Positions 10,615 to 18,704 of a stretch of 21,985 nucleotides of DNA are shown here, piece after piece; the first letter of the stretch is position 1, and each line of letters opens with the position of its first letter. The notes beneath the pieces are model-generated. The model ran no database searches. It saw only the letters and a program-made list of their open reading frames with translations, and was not told the DNA's origin. Position numbers and translations under genes: made by a program. Source of the stretch: Paracoccaceae bacterium (GTDB lineage: Bacteria > Pseudomonadota > Alphaproteobacteria > Rhodobacterales > Rhodobacteraceae); NCBI GenBank assembly GCA_024304875.1, contig JAMWZF010000010.1, positions 1-21,985 of the forward strand. The letters are read 5' to 3'.

Positions 10615-11588
10615 CAAAGGTTGCGCGCGCTCGCCTTGATCTCGGCGTACTGACCCGAGGGACGGAACCGCCAGAGGTAGTCCGGGAGGATCGCCTCCAT
10701 CGCCTGCGGCTCGATGCCCAGCGCGTCGAAGCCCCGCGCCCCCTCGGCCACCACGTTGTCGACCTTGAGCTGGCGCAGCTGGTCGCGCGTCACCGGAGCG
10801 GGGATCGCGCCGAAGCTGACGTAGTTGGCCAGCCAGCCGCCAATGGCGGCGGCGTTGCCGACAGCCATCGGCAGGTTCGCGATCAACCGGCGGCGATTGA
10901 TGACATCCAGCATCTGCTGCATCAGCTCGCGGAAGGTGTTCACGTCGGGACCGCCCAGCTCGTAGACGCCGGGCTCGGCCTTGCCCTCGGCCGCGAGAAC
11001 CGCGGCGCGGGCGACATCGTCGACATAGACCGGCTGGAACTTCGTCTCGGCCCCGAAGATCGGCAGGACCGGACCCAGCTGCGACATCCCGGCGAAGCGG
11101 TTGAAGAACTGGTCCTCGGGCCCGAACATGATGGAGGGGCGCAGGATGACGGTGCCGGGGAAGGCCTCGGTCACCGCCGATTCACCGGCGGCCTTGGAGC
11201 GGGCGTAATGGCTGTCGCCCTCGGGATCGGCGCCGATGGCCGAGATATGGGTGAGACTGGCGACCCCGGCCTCGGCGGCCAGGCGGGCGACGCGGCCCGC
11301 GCCTGTCGCCATGACGGCATCCATGTTGTTCTTCCCGCCGACGTCGAAGGTACCGACGCAGTTGATGACGGCATCGGCGCCGTTCAGGGTCTCCCTGACG
11401 GTCGCATCGTCCCGGATGTTGGCGAAGACCGGCTCCACCTGGCCGACGTTGCCGTAGGGCTTGACGTGCATCGCCTCGTTAGGGCGGCGGACGGCGACGC
11501 GAATGCGCCAGCCGTCCTTGGCCATGCGCCGGGCGATATACCGCCCCAGAAACCCTGCCCCGCCATAGATCGTGACCAGCTTTGCCAT
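10614..11588 (-). CDS. NAD(P)-binding NDUFA9-like atypical SDR protein
   Basis: This 324-residue protein is related to the complex I accessory subunit NDUFA9 and other atypical short-chain dehydrogenases. The nucleotide-binding motif GGAGFLG is at residues 9-15. Y128 and K132 in HYARSK match the YxxxK pair of the superfamily. Later blocks include ILRPSIMFGPEDQFFNR, FQPVYVDDVARA and YELGGPDVNTFRELM, which are typical of the NDUFA9-like group. ATG at 11588 is chosen because the Rossmann strand starts immediately after it. The frame remains open upstream through the tRNA but that part is non-coding. In alphaproteobacteria such proteins are thought to support complex I or quinone-linked functions; that role is by family, not shown here. 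Confidence 0.9.
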   Translation of the reverse strand: MAKLVTIYGGAGFLGRYIARRMAKDGWRIRVAVRRPNEAMHVKPYGNVGQVEPVFANIRDDATVRETLNGADAVINCVGTFDVGGKNNMDAVMATGAGRVARLAAEAGVASLTHISAIGADPEGDSHYARSKAAGESAVTEAFPGTVILRPSIMFGPEDQFFNRFAGMSQLGPVLPIFGAETKFQPVYVDDVARAAVLAAEGKAEPGVYELGGPDVNTFRELMQQMLDVINRRRLIANLPMAVGNAAAIGGWLANYVSFGAIPAPVTRDQLRQLKVDNVVAEGARGFDALGIEPQAMEAILPDYLWRFRPSGQYAEIKASARNL

Positions 11589-11680
11589 GGGTCTGCACCA
11601 TCCGTGTCCTGAGATTGCGTCCTCGGGATACTCGCCGGGGGCCAGCCGGACAAGGGCGCAAATCCGCGCGGGGAATCGCG

Positions 11681-11709
11681 TTGACACCGGCAGCGGGGGC
11701 GCGTAAACG
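11681..11709 (+). promoter_or_regulatory. Sigma-70-type promoter of tRNA-Leu
   Basis: A perfect -35 box TTGACA at 11681-11686 is followed by a 17-base spacer and a TAAACG -10 box at 11704-11709. The tRNA begins 22 bases further on, a typical leader length. The -10 is weak, but position and spacing fit well. Confidence 0.6.
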
Positions 11710-11730
11710 CCGGCTCCACGACATCTAAAT

Positions 11731-11817
11731 GCCCAGATGGCGGAATTGGTAGACGCGCCAGCTTCAGGTGCTGGTGTCCGTATGGACGTGGAGGTTCGAG
11801 TCCTCTTCTGGGCACCA
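11731..11817 (+). tRNA. tRNA-Leu (anticodon CAG)
   Basis: The acceptor arms GCCCAGA (11731-11737) and TCTGGGC (11807-11813) pair perfectly, followed by the discriminator A and an encoded CCA. The anticodon stem CCAGC/GCTGG encloses TTCAGGT, giving anticodon CAG at 11765-11767 for CUG codons. The long variable arm (TGTCCGTATGGACG) and the GGTTCGAGTCC T-arm are those of a class II leucine tRNA. Its 3' end borders a region of different composition, a common insertion point for mobile DNA. Confidence 0.97.
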
Positions 11818-11959
11818 TTTCTTTCCGGAAATGACAAAATAACAATAGCTTAGGCTGTTTGTTCTGTTCTGCGCCCACCCTCCTGTCCACCCAAGCGACG
11901 CCACTACCCCGACCGAAAAGCACGGCTCGGCTTGCAACTGAAGTGGTCAGAGCCTGATC

Positions 11960-12217
11960 TTATGCGACGCTCGCAGACTTCGAGCATTCGCTTGGATGAA
12001 AGTCGTCCGCTTCATCCTTGGTGAGGAACTCGCTCCACTCGCCCTCAGCAAGGCGCTCTAGGATGCGCTCTTACTCCGGCACAAGGCCATGCACGCCGGC
12101 ATGTGCTGGATTGTCGCGTTCAGGATAGTACACTTCGCGGAATGTCCGGCCAAACCAGGCAAACTCACCATTCAGCTGCCACGCAGAAACAGGCTTTGCT
12201 TCCAATGGTTCTGCTGG
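11960..12217 (-). pseudogene. Decayed gene fragment with in-frame stop
   Basis: One frame reads as convincing protein for about 86 codons but is interrupted by TAA at 12071-12073. The part before it contains AWQLNGEFAWFGRTFREV and YPERDNPAHAGVHGL; the part after contains ERILERLAEGEWSEFL and TKDEADDFHPSEC and ends at a TAA at 11960-11962. No start codon with a ribosome binding site is visible for either piece. The 142 bases between the tRNA and this fragment (11818-11959) show nothing further apart from a weak CATTTC/GAAATG inverted repeat at the tRNA end. I do not recognise the family. The fragment looks like a relic from an insertion beside tRNA-Leu. Confidence 0.45.
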
Positions 12218-12282
12218 CGCGAAGTGCCTCGAACGGCGGCGGGCCAGGGGTGAGGCTGAGGAAGAGCTCCCAGGCGCGCCGT

Positions 12283-14013
12283 TCAGGCCACCTGCGCCAG
12301 AACAACGGGTTCCCTCTTGGGCAACGAGAGCGTGAACGTGCTGCCGAACCCAACCTCGCTCTCGACGGCGATTGATCCGCCTTCGAGGCGGGCCAGTTCT
12401 CGTGCAAGAGCAAGCCCAAGACCCGTCCCCGATGCGCGGCGCGTCGTCGAGTCGTCAGCTTGGTGGAAGGCCTCGAATATCTTTTCGATATCGCTCCGTG
12501 CGATCCCCAGCCCGGTGTCCGAGACAGCGATATGAACAGCGTCTTGGCTGTCGGTCACCGTCACAGATATCTTGCCCGTGTCGGTGAACTTGATCGCGTT
12601 CCCCAGAAGGTTGATCAGAATTTGCTTGGTGCGGATAATGTCCGCGAACATCCTTTTGGAAGGGACGCTGGCCTCCAGGACCAGACCCTTCTGTTCCGAC
12701 AGAACTGTCATCTGATCCAGAACGGGCTTCAAAACCTCGGACACGTCGCAGTACTCAGGATCGACCTCCAGCCGCCCTGTCTCGATTTTCGCGTAGTCGA
12801 GAAGCTGGTTGACCAAGAAAAGCAGGTGTTCACCTGACTTGTCTATCTTCTCCATGCCGGTCGTCGTGAACTCGAGCACTTCGTCAACGCTGGCCTTGAT
12901 CAGGTCCGGGTCGATTGGATGCCGGCGAAACTCCTCTTCCATACGTTGTGCCGTCGGGAGGCGCTGAATATTCCTGCCGAGTCGGGCATATCCGAGAATG
13001 ACCGTTAGGGGTGTCCGGAGCTCGTGAGACACGACGCTCATGAAGTTCATCTTCGCACGGTCGGCGGCTTCCGCGGCCTCCCTAGCCCTCTTCAACTCGG
13101 CCAGATCCTTCTGTGCCTGGCATTCTCTTGCCTGCAGCCGTGCTGAGACCCGCACGAGGCGCTGAATAAGCCAGAAAACGAACGCTGCACTCGTCAGGCC
13201 CACGATCCAAAGGGCCGGCCTCATGGAGGCGAGAATCTCGGTTCCCGGCTGATCCCGCTGCCAGGCAAACCAGGTTAACGGCTCACCAGTGGGCGTCGAC
13301 AGCGGAATGGAGGCCCAGGGTCCAGTTGGTTCCTCATCCATGAAGGAGACGCCATCCAGCTCGATGGGGACGCCGATTTGTCGTGCAAGGTCGGAGGTGA
13401 GGTATCGGACTGCTACATGAAGGTACTCAGTACCTGGAACCTGCGGGACCTCTCCGCTGTCGGACACGATAGGTACCACGCTGATGATAGCCGGGCGCCC
13501 CGCGAGCCTGACGGTTCCGACCACCTCTGATTCTGCCAGCACGTCAGGGTAGCTGTCTTCGTCGCCGGCTGCTTCAGTCAGCATGCCTCGGAGCTCTTGC
13601 ACGAATGAGCCGACGACATCTTCCTTCGCCGAGTACGCTTCCAGGGTTCTAATCTCGCTCTCAGCGGCCGCGAAGACTGGTTCGTCATGTTGATTTAGGA
13701 CGAAGTTCTCGTCGTGCCCAAAATAGTCCTGCATCCAAGAACCGAGGTTCTCGTCCATCCAGACCGTGTTCCGAGCGCGCGTGTTGAAAATGGCGTCGTC
13801 CCAGACGGTTGCGCTTCGCTGCTGGACCGGTACTTCGGAAATCGCGGCTTCGAGATGGCTTGCCGCCAACCGCATGTGATGCGCGAGGGCCGCTTCGTCA
13901 GCCACCTTGATCGCGTTTCTGCCCACGAGGAACAGCATGGCGAACCCCATGCCGAACACGACCATCAGTGAAACCGCTATCTGGATCGATAGCGCACTTC
14001 GACCACCTGTCAT
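12283..14013 (-). CDS. Membrane sensor histidine kinase with CHASE4-like periplasmic domain
   Basis: This 576-residue kinase has TM1 at about 9-31, a periplasmic domain at about 32-265 resembling CHASE4 (the TVWDDAIFNTR stretch near 69-79), TM2 at about 267-287 and a short coiled linker. The HisKA domain follows with phospho-acceptor His330 in SHELRTP. The ATPase has N472 in the N box (LLGNAIKF), D499-x-G501 (SDTGLG) and GTGLGLA (529-535). All catalytic elements are present. The region between the H box and the SGEHLL helix is longer than usual by roughly 25 residues. No response regulator is nearby, so the partner must be elsewhere or the system is an orphan. Base composition is visibly less G+C-rich than the flanking genes, which suggests acquisition. 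The signal is unknown. Confidence 0.93.
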   Translation of the reverse strand: MTGGRSALSIQIAVSLMVVFGMGFAMLFLVGRNAIKVADEAALAHHMRLAASHLEAAISEVPVQQRSATVWDDAIFNTRARNTVWMDENLGSWMQDYFGHDENFVLNQHDEPVFAAAESEIRTLEAYSAKEDVVGSFVQELRGMLTEAAGDEDSYPDVLAESEVVGTVRLAGRPAIISVVPIVSDSGEVPQVPGTEYLHVAVRYLTSDLARQIGVPIELDGVSFMDEEPTGPWASIPLSTPTGEPLTWFAWQRDQPGTEILASMRPALWIVGLTSAAFVFWLIQRLVRVSARLQARECQAQKDLAELKRAREAAEAADRAKMNFMSVVSHELRTPLTVILGYARLGRNIQRLPTAQRMEEEFRRHPIDPDLIKASVDEVLEFTTTGMEKIDKSGEHLLFLVNQLLDYAKIETGRLEVDPEYCDVSEVLKPVLDQMTVLSEQKGLVLEASVPSKRMFADIIRTKQILINLLGNAIKFTDTGKISVTVTDSQDAVHIAVSDTGLGIARSDIEKIFEAFHQADDSTTRRASGTGLGLALARELARLEGGSIAVESEVGFGSTFTLSLPKREPVVLAQVA

Positions 14014-14132
14014 ATTCCAGTGCTACCTTGGACTGAACTCTGCTGCTCTTGTCGAACGCTTGATCTGGGCCAAGCCATTTAGTTTCCGACATCAACTGAT
14101 GCCTGCGTAACGAACAGCAGAAAACGGCAAAA

Positions 14133-14438
14133 CTAAGACCTACGTTGGCGAATTGATCGCTCTGCCCGCTCGATCACGGACAGCGCAAAGTCCCGGGCCC
14201 GTGTGGTGCGCTTTCGGAAGGGCGCGTCCTGACCAAGCTGATCGATATATTCCGCGTCCAGACGGCTCAGGATCGCCCGCGCCGACTCCGCTCGGCCATC
14301 GGGTACCCCCGGTGCTCCGATCTTTCCGAGGCATGCCACGGCCCCCCCGGCCCGGATCATCGACTGTTCCCACCTCACCCTGTTTTGTCCCGACAGCGGC
14401 GTCGTCAGCAGTTGTGCTTCAGCCTCTCTTGCCTTCAA
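14133..14438 (-). CDS. Small unidentified ORF or gene remnant
   Basis: A 101-codon frame starting at TTG (14438) gives a charged, helical-looking product with ARAILSRLDAEYIDQLGQD and ARDFALSVIERAERSIRQ. The open frame continues upstream for about ten codons (QCFLPRK) to a stop without a better start, and I see no good ribosome binding site. The amino-acid composition is protein-like, so it may be real or the C-terminal remnant of a longer gene. I do not recognise it. It lies 119 bases upstream of the histidine kinase on the same strand. Confidence 0.35.
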   Translation of the reverse strand: MKAREAEAQLLTTPLSGQNRVRWEQSMIRAGGAVACLGKIGAPGVPDGRAESARAILSRLDAEYIDQLGQDAPFRKRTTRARDFALSVIERAERSIRQRRS

Positions 14439-14470
14439 CTTACGCGGGAGAAAACACTGACCGTTTCACC

Positions 14471-14491
14471 GGTAGCGAGCTCGATGCTACC
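14471..14491. repeat. Inverted repeat upstream of the orphan sensor gene
   Basis: GGTAGC and GCTACC pair around a 9-base loop, 77 bases before the start of the plus-strand sensor gene and within the 129-base divergent gap. It could be a regulator site or leader hairpin. Nothing else is evident in that gap. Confidence 0.3.
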
Positions 14492-14567
14492 AGCGAGTAT
14501 CGCCTCGCCCGCCGAGATCTGGGCGTCTTACGGTTCATCTCGGTCGTCACGATGGGAGTGAGCATCG

Positions 14568-15644
14568 ATGCAGCACGTCGAGAAGACCCTGAAGCTGACC
14601 AACAGCTTCGTCGTCCTCGCGTTCTTCGCCTTCGTCGGCGCCATCGTCACGTTGGCCTTTCCGATCCGGATGCATCTCGTCGAGTACGAGACGACGGTTC
14701 AGACCGTGCTGGCGGAACGGGCCGGTGAAGCCCTCAGCATCGCCGTGTCCCGGGCCGTGGAGCGCGAGTGGGACAGTCTGGTGGCTGTCTCCAACAGCCT
14801 GGACACCGGGTCGGTCGATCGCATGCAATCCTTGATGGACGCCGTGGCGGAAGCTTCCTCGGCCGTAGCCTGGGCAGGCGTCGCGACCCCCGGGGGCACG
14901 ATCGTCGCCGGATCGTATGGCCAGCGCGTCGGCGAGGACGTCAGCGAACGGAGGTGGCATCGAGAAGGACTTCGGGGCGGCAGCGCCGGCTCCGCCTACA
15001 GCTCACAGACGTCGCCCATCACCGGTGCGGCGCATGGGCTCATCAACATGTCGGCCCCGGTTCTGTCGGCCACGGGATCCCCCGAGGCGGTCCTGATGTA
15101 CAGCATCGAGATATCCTGGATGTCCGACTACATCGCAGAGACGGCCGAGGCGCTCGACGTCGACTTCTTCATCCGTGACCAGCAGGGCCAGGCGATTGCC
15201 GAGAGCCGGCAAAGGGTGGATGACCCGATGTCGCCCGAATTGAGCAGTCTCCTTGACGGCGGCCACAAGGTGGCGCGCCTGATCTCGCCGCAAGACGGAA
15301 CACCCCATGTCGTGGCGATCTTCCCCAAACTCATCGATGCCGACATGCCCGACTTCAACTGGCGGCTCGCCGTCCGGGTCCCGGCGATGTCGAGCAACAG
15401 CAGCCTCAGGGACTTTCTTGATGCCGTCAGGGTCAACGTTCTGATCCTGCTGACCGTGAGCGTCATCATCGTGATCGTCTACTCGGCCGGCGTGTTGCGC
15501 CCGATCGAAAGGCTGGTCCAGAACGGCCTCAGGATCGCGAACGGCGAGGACGTCTATCCGCTCGAGGACTACTCCTCGAGAGAGAGCACCGGCCTGACCA
15601 AGCTCATCGCCACCCTGGATCAAGAGCTGAAGAAACGCATGTAG
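14568..15644 (+). CDS. Membrane sensor protein with periplasmic Cache-like domain and HAMP, no output domain
   Basis: This 358-residue protein has TM1 at about 12-34, a periplasmic region of about 250 residues, TM2 at about 289-310 and a HAMP-type segment from residue 311 (RPIERLVQNGLRIANGEDV) to the end. The periplasmic part has features of double Cache sensors (a WAGVATPGGTIVAG strand-turn region and ITGAAHGLINMSAPVL). The chain stops right after HAMP, where a kinase, GGDEF or chemotaxis signalling module would normally follow. The next gene converges from the other strand after 47 bases and no signalling domain is seen in other frames. GGGAG about 9 bases before ATG supports the start. It may be a truncated receptor or a stand-alone regulator of another sensor, perhaps the divergent kinase; that link is speculation. 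Confidence 0.85.
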   Translation: MQHVEKTLKLTNSFVVLAFFAFVGAIVTLAFPIRMHLVEYETTVQTVLAERAGEALSIAVSRAVEREWDSLVAVSNSLDTGSVDRMQSLMDAVAEASSAVAWAGVATPGGTIVAGSYGQRVGEDVSERRWHREGLRGGSAGSAYSSQTSPITGAAHGLINMSAPVLSATGSPEAVLMYSIEISWMSDYIAETAEALDVDFFIRDQQGQAIAESRQRVDDPMSPELSSLLDGGHKVARLISPQDGTPHVVAIFPKLIDADMPDFNWRLAVRVPAMSSNSSLRDFLDAVRVNVLILLTVSVIIVIVYSAGVLRPIERLVQNGLRIANGEDVYPLEDYSSRESTGLTKLIATLDQELKKRM

Positions 15645-15691
15645 CCGGGCCACGCGGATGACGCCGCGCTCGGGTGCTGCCCCGTCACTGC

Positions 15692-16867
15692 CTACCAGTT
15701 CGCGATGCGCCCGTCCGGCAGGATGGAGTCGAGCGCGGGGATGACCTCCGGCTCGAACGGATGACGGGCCGCAGCGTCCTCGTCGATCTCGATTCCGAGG
15801 CCCGGCGCCATGGGGATCTCCCAGGCGCCGTTCTTCAAGGACAGGGGATAGGCGCTGCAGATCTCCTCGAACCAGGGGACGATGCCGACCGCTTCCTCCT
15901 GGATGACGAAGTTGGGCGTGGCGGCGTCGAATTGCAGCGCGACGGCCCCGGCGACGGGGCCCATCGGGTTATGCGGCATCACCCCCATGTGCGCCGCCTC
16001 GGCGATGGCCGCGATCCGCCGCCCGCCGGACAGGCCGCCGCAATGGGCGAGATCGGGCTGGACGTAGGCCACGGCGCGGGCCTCGGCGATGTCGGAGAAC
16101 TCGCGCGGGGTGAAGAGCCGCTCGCCGGTCGCCAGCGGGCAATCGACCCGGCGGGCGAGGTCGGCCATGGCGGCGGCGTCGCCGGGCTGGATCGGCTCCT
16201 CGACGAAGAGCGGCTTGATCGGGGCAATCACGTCGATGAAGGCCTTGGCCGCGTCGATGCTGTCGGGCCTCCCGTGGAAGTCCGTCATCACGTCGACCTC
16301 GTCCCCCACCCTCTCGCGCACCGCTTCGGCCAGCTTGGCGACGTGGCGCACGGCACTCAGCGGCGCGTCGTAGCCGGTGTAGGGCACGAAGCCGAGCTTG
16401 ATGGCGTCGTACCCCATCTCCACCGTCTCCTGCACCGCGTCGCAGAAGGCCGATATATCCCCGGTGCCGACATGCCCGTCGTGCCGGCCCCGGCGCATGT
16501 GGGTATAGACCCGGACGCTGTCGCGCACGCGCCCGCCCAGCAGCTCGTAGACCGGCACGCCGAGGGCCTTGCCCTTGATGTCCCAAAGTGCCTGCTCGAT
16601 CCCCGACAGGGCGCTCATCCCGATGGAGCCCAGGGGCCAGAAGCTGAACCGCGCCATGCGGCCGACGAGATGCTCGATCCGCGCCGGATCCTCGCCCACG
16701 ACGAAGGGTGCGAGGTCCTCGACCGCGCCGGTCACCGCCTTCGTCTTCCATTCCAGCGTCGCCTCGCCCCAGCCGTGCAGGCCGGGCTGGTCGGTGACGA
16801 CCTTCACGAAGATCCAGTTGCGCATGACAGCGTTGACGACGACGGTTTCGACGGCGGTAATCTTCAC
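15692..16867 (-). CDS. dgoD: D-galactonate dehydratase-type enolase superfamily enzyme
   Basis: This 391-residue enzyme is of the mandelate racemase subgroup and should dehydrate a sugar acid to its 2-keto-3-deoxy product. Metal ligands by family comparison are D196 (in DFHGR), E223 (FVEEP) and E249 (GER). The DFH His198, H299 in MPHNP and E324 in VIQEE match the galactonate dehydratase active site, as do QPDLAHCGG and the PMGPVAGAVALQ block. The start is GTG at 16867, with AAGGAG 7 bases upstream. The start lies 11 bases past the dctM stop, so it is the last gene of the transporter operon. Exact substrate is inferred: galactonate is the best guess, but related aldonates cannot be excluded from motifs alone. 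The frame continues upstream without meaning. Confidence 0.88.
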   Translation of the reverse strand: MKITAVETVVVNAVMRNWIFVKVVTDQPGLHGWGEATLEWKTKAVTGAVEDLAPFVVGEDPARIEHLVGRMARFSFWPLGSIGMSALSGIEQALWDIKGKALGVPVYELLGGRVRDSVRVYTHMRRGRHDGHVGTGDISAFCDAVQETVEMGYDAIKLGFVPYTGYDAPLSAVRHVAKLAEAVRERVGDEVDVMTDFHGRPDSIDAAKAFIDVIAPIKPLFVEEPIQPGDAAAMADLARRVDCPLATGERLFTPREFSDIAEARAVAYVQPDLAHCGGLSGGRRIAAIAEAAHMGVMPHNPMGPVAGAVALQFDAATPNFVIQEEAVGIVPWFEEICSAYPLSLKNGAWEIPMAPGLGIEIDEDAAARHPFEPEVIPALDSILPDGRIANW

Positions 16868-16878
16868 GGTCGGCTCCT

Positions 16879-18153
16879 TCAGGGATTGAGCAGTTCGGGC
16901 AGCCAGGTCGAGAAACCCGGGATCAGGCAGATCAGGACCACCGCGCAGAGCTCGGCAATGAGAAACGGCATCAGCGCCTTCATGAGCGGGAACATCCCGA
17001 TCCGTCCGATGCGCATGACGACGAAGAGGACCACGCCCACGGGCGGGGTGACAAGCCCGATGGCGAGGGTGAGCATCACCACCATGCTGGCCTGGAGCGG
17101 GTCGATCCCGAGTTCGCGGACAGCTGGCATCAGCAGCGGGATGAAGATCAGGATCGCCGCCCCGATGTCGAGGAAGGTGCCAAGGATCAGCATCAGGAGC
17201 GCGATGGCGAAGAGGAAGGCGAGCGGCTGATCGGCGAACATGTCCGCCGCGGTGCTGACCCAGGACGACACGCCCAGCAGGTTGAGCGCGTAGGACAGCA
17301 CCGTCGCCGCCGCGACCAGCAGGTAGATCGTGGCCGAGATCCGCGCCGCCTTCATCACCGCCCGCCAGAGGCCGGCCATGTCGAGTTCGCGGAAGACGAA
17401 GACCGAGAGGAACAGGGCATAGGCCACCGCGACGCCGCCGCCTTCGGTCGCCGTGTAGGCGCCGACGACCATGCCGCCGACGATGACGACGGGCAGGGTG
17501 GCGACGGCGATCCCCTCGAGGATCATCTTGAAGGCAGGCTCGTCGCTCTGCATCTTCGGCGGCTTGGGGATGCGCCCGCGCAGGGCGTCGATGGCGACCA
17601 CGGCGGCGCAGGCCGCGCCCAGAAGCAGGCCGGGAATGACCCCAGCGAGGAACAAGTCGACGACCGAAATCCCCGCGACCGCGCCGAGGATGATCGCCAG
17701 CCCCGAGGGCGGGATGATCGGCCCGATGATCGAGGAGGCGACGGTGACGGCGGCGGCATAGGGCTTGGTGTAGCCCTCTTTCGGCATCTCGGTGATGAAC
17801 ACCCGGCCGAGCGCGGCGGAATCGGCCACCGCCGAGCCGGAGATGCCCGCGAACAGGACGGAAGAGCCGATATTGGCGAAGGCCGTCCCGCCGCGCAGCC
17901 ACTGGAAGGCGTGCCCGGCGATGCGGATCAGGCGGGTGGTGATGCCCCCCTGCCCCATGATCTCGGCAGCGAGGATGTAGAACGGCACGGCGAGGAAGAC
18001 GAAGCTGTCGACACCGGCGAAGATGCGGGTGGCGACGATGGAGAAGGGGATGTCCGCGATCCAGACGCCGACCAGCCCGGCGAGGCCGAGGGAAAAGGCG
18101 ACCGGCACGCCGAGGAACAGCAGGAACAGCCCGGTAAGCGCGACCCAGATCAT
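16879..18153 (-). CDS. dctM: TRAP transporter large permease (DctM)
   Basis: This 424-residue protein has the length and hydrophobicity of a TRAP large membrane subunit with about 12 transmembrane segments, which drives sodium-coupled uptake of the ligand delivered by DctP. Family blocks are FAGVDSFVFLAVPFYILAA, GISGSAVADSAALG, SSIIGPIIPPSG and the C-terminal repeat with AIGLVTPPVGVVLF. ATG at 18153 overlaps the dctQ stop by 4 bases (ATGA), typical of coupled dctQM. The downstream dehydratase starts 11 bases after the stop, which connects transport with catabolism of the same compound. Confidence 0.96.
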   Translation of the reverse strand: MIWVALTGLFLLFLGVPVAFSLGLAGLVGVWIADIPFSIVATRIFAGVDSFVFLAVPFYILAAEIMGQGGITTRLIRIAGHAFQWLRGGTAFANIGSSVLFAGISGSAVADSAALGRVFITEMPKEGYTKPYAAAVTVASSIIGPIIPPSGLAIILGAVAGISVVDLFLAGVIPGLLLGAACAAVVAIDALRGRIPKPPKMQSDEPAFKMILEGIAVATLPVVIVGGMVVGAYTATEGGGVAVAYALFLSVFVFRELDMAGLWRAVMKAARISATIYLLVAAATVLSYALNLLGVSSWVSTAADMFADQPLAFLFAIALLMLILGTFLDIGAAILIFIPLLMPAVRELGIDPLQASMVVMLTLAIGLVTPPVGVVLFVVMRIGRIGMFPLMKALMPFLIAELCAVVLICLIPGFSTWLPELLNP

Positions 18154-18653
18154 GCGGCACCGACGCCTTCGTCGTCGTCATGGTCCGGCTCGAACCCGGC
18201 GACCCAGCTGAGCGCGATCTGCACCAGCATCAGGGCCGATCCGACCGGAAGGGCGAGGTAGGGATAGATCATCGGGATCTGCGAGGCGGGGGCCAGCTGG
18301 TTCGCGTTCCGTAGGGCCAGCGGCCAGGAATAGATCAGAAGAAAGACGCAGAAGATCGCCGCGATGGTATAGAGCGCGGATTTCACCTGCGGGCCGTACT
18401 TGCCCGCCATGTTCTCCAGCGCGTCGATGCCCATGTGCTCGGCCCGGTAGATGCAGGCGACGGACCCCAGCATCATCAGCCAGATCATCCCGTAGCGCAT
18501 CGCCTCCTCGGTCCAGGTGAAGCCGGTGTTGAACAGGTACCGCCCGCCCACCTGCGTGAGGTTGAGCGCGGTGACGACGATCAGCAGGAGACAGGCCAGC
18601 GTCTCGGTGATCCGGGCGAGAAGGCGCGCGATGCGCCGGGCGAAATGGGTCAT
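18150..18653 (-). CDS. dctQ: TRAP transporter small permease (DctQ)
   Basis: This 167-residue protein has four predicted membrane segments (about 16-34, 50-68, 93-113 and 128-150) with the family pattern GRYLFNTGFTWTEEAMRY in the first loop and EHMGIDAL later. It pairs with DctM and is needed for transport. The ATG at 18653 has no evident ribosome binding site, which would favour low expression compared with the binding protein. An acidic tail (EPDHDDDEG) ends the chain. Its partner dctP lies 51 bases upstream across a strong hairpin. Confidence 0.94.
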   Translation of the reverse strand: MTHFARRIARLLARITETLACLLLIVVTALNLTQVGGRYLFNTGFTWTEEAMRYGMIWLMMLGSVACIYRAEHMGIDALENMAGKYGPQVKSALYTIAAIFCVFLLIYSWPLALRNANQLAPASQIPMIYPYLALPVGSALMLVQIALSWVAGFEPDHDDDEGVGAA

Positions 18654-18664
18654 GGGGTCAGTGC

Positions 18665-18697
18665 CCGCGGCCGCCGGCGGGAGTCCGGCGGCCGCGG
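18665..18697 (-). terminator. 13-bp perfect stem-loop between dctP and dctQ
   Basis: CCGCGGCCGCCGG (18665-18677) and its exact complement CCGGCGGCCGCGG (18685-18697) surround a 7-base loop. It starts 7 bases after the dctP stop. It lacks a T run, so I see it as an attenuating or mRNA-stabilising hairpin rather than a full terminator. Such an element would give high DctP relative to DctQM, the ratio TRAP systems usually need. Confidence 0.7.
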
Positions 18698-18704
18698 ATC
18701 ATCC

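Noticed and set aside
11816..11833. CATTTC/GAAATG inverted repeat as a tRNA terminator
   Set aside because: The stem is weak and A/T-rich, overlaps the tRNA CCA and lacks a T run.
10614..11837. 407-codon version of the NDUFA9-like protein
   Set aside because: The extra N-terminus reads antisense through tRNA-Leu, a well-known source of spurious protein annotation; the Rossmann fold begins right after Met at 11588.
11384..11923. 179-codon minus-strand frame across the tRNA
   Set aside because: Contains the typical antisense-tRNA peptide (RRGLEPPRPYGHQH) and no other evidence of coding.
14153..14728. 191-codon plus-strand frame before the Cache-HAMP gene
   Set aside because: Arg/Pro/Ser-rich product with no family features, and it overlaps the true sensor gene in another frame.
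15692..18181. 829-codon minus-strand frame suggesting a dehydratase fusion
   Set aside because: The N-terminal half is a wrong-frame reading of dctM; the real dehydratase starts at GTG 16867 with its own ribosome site.
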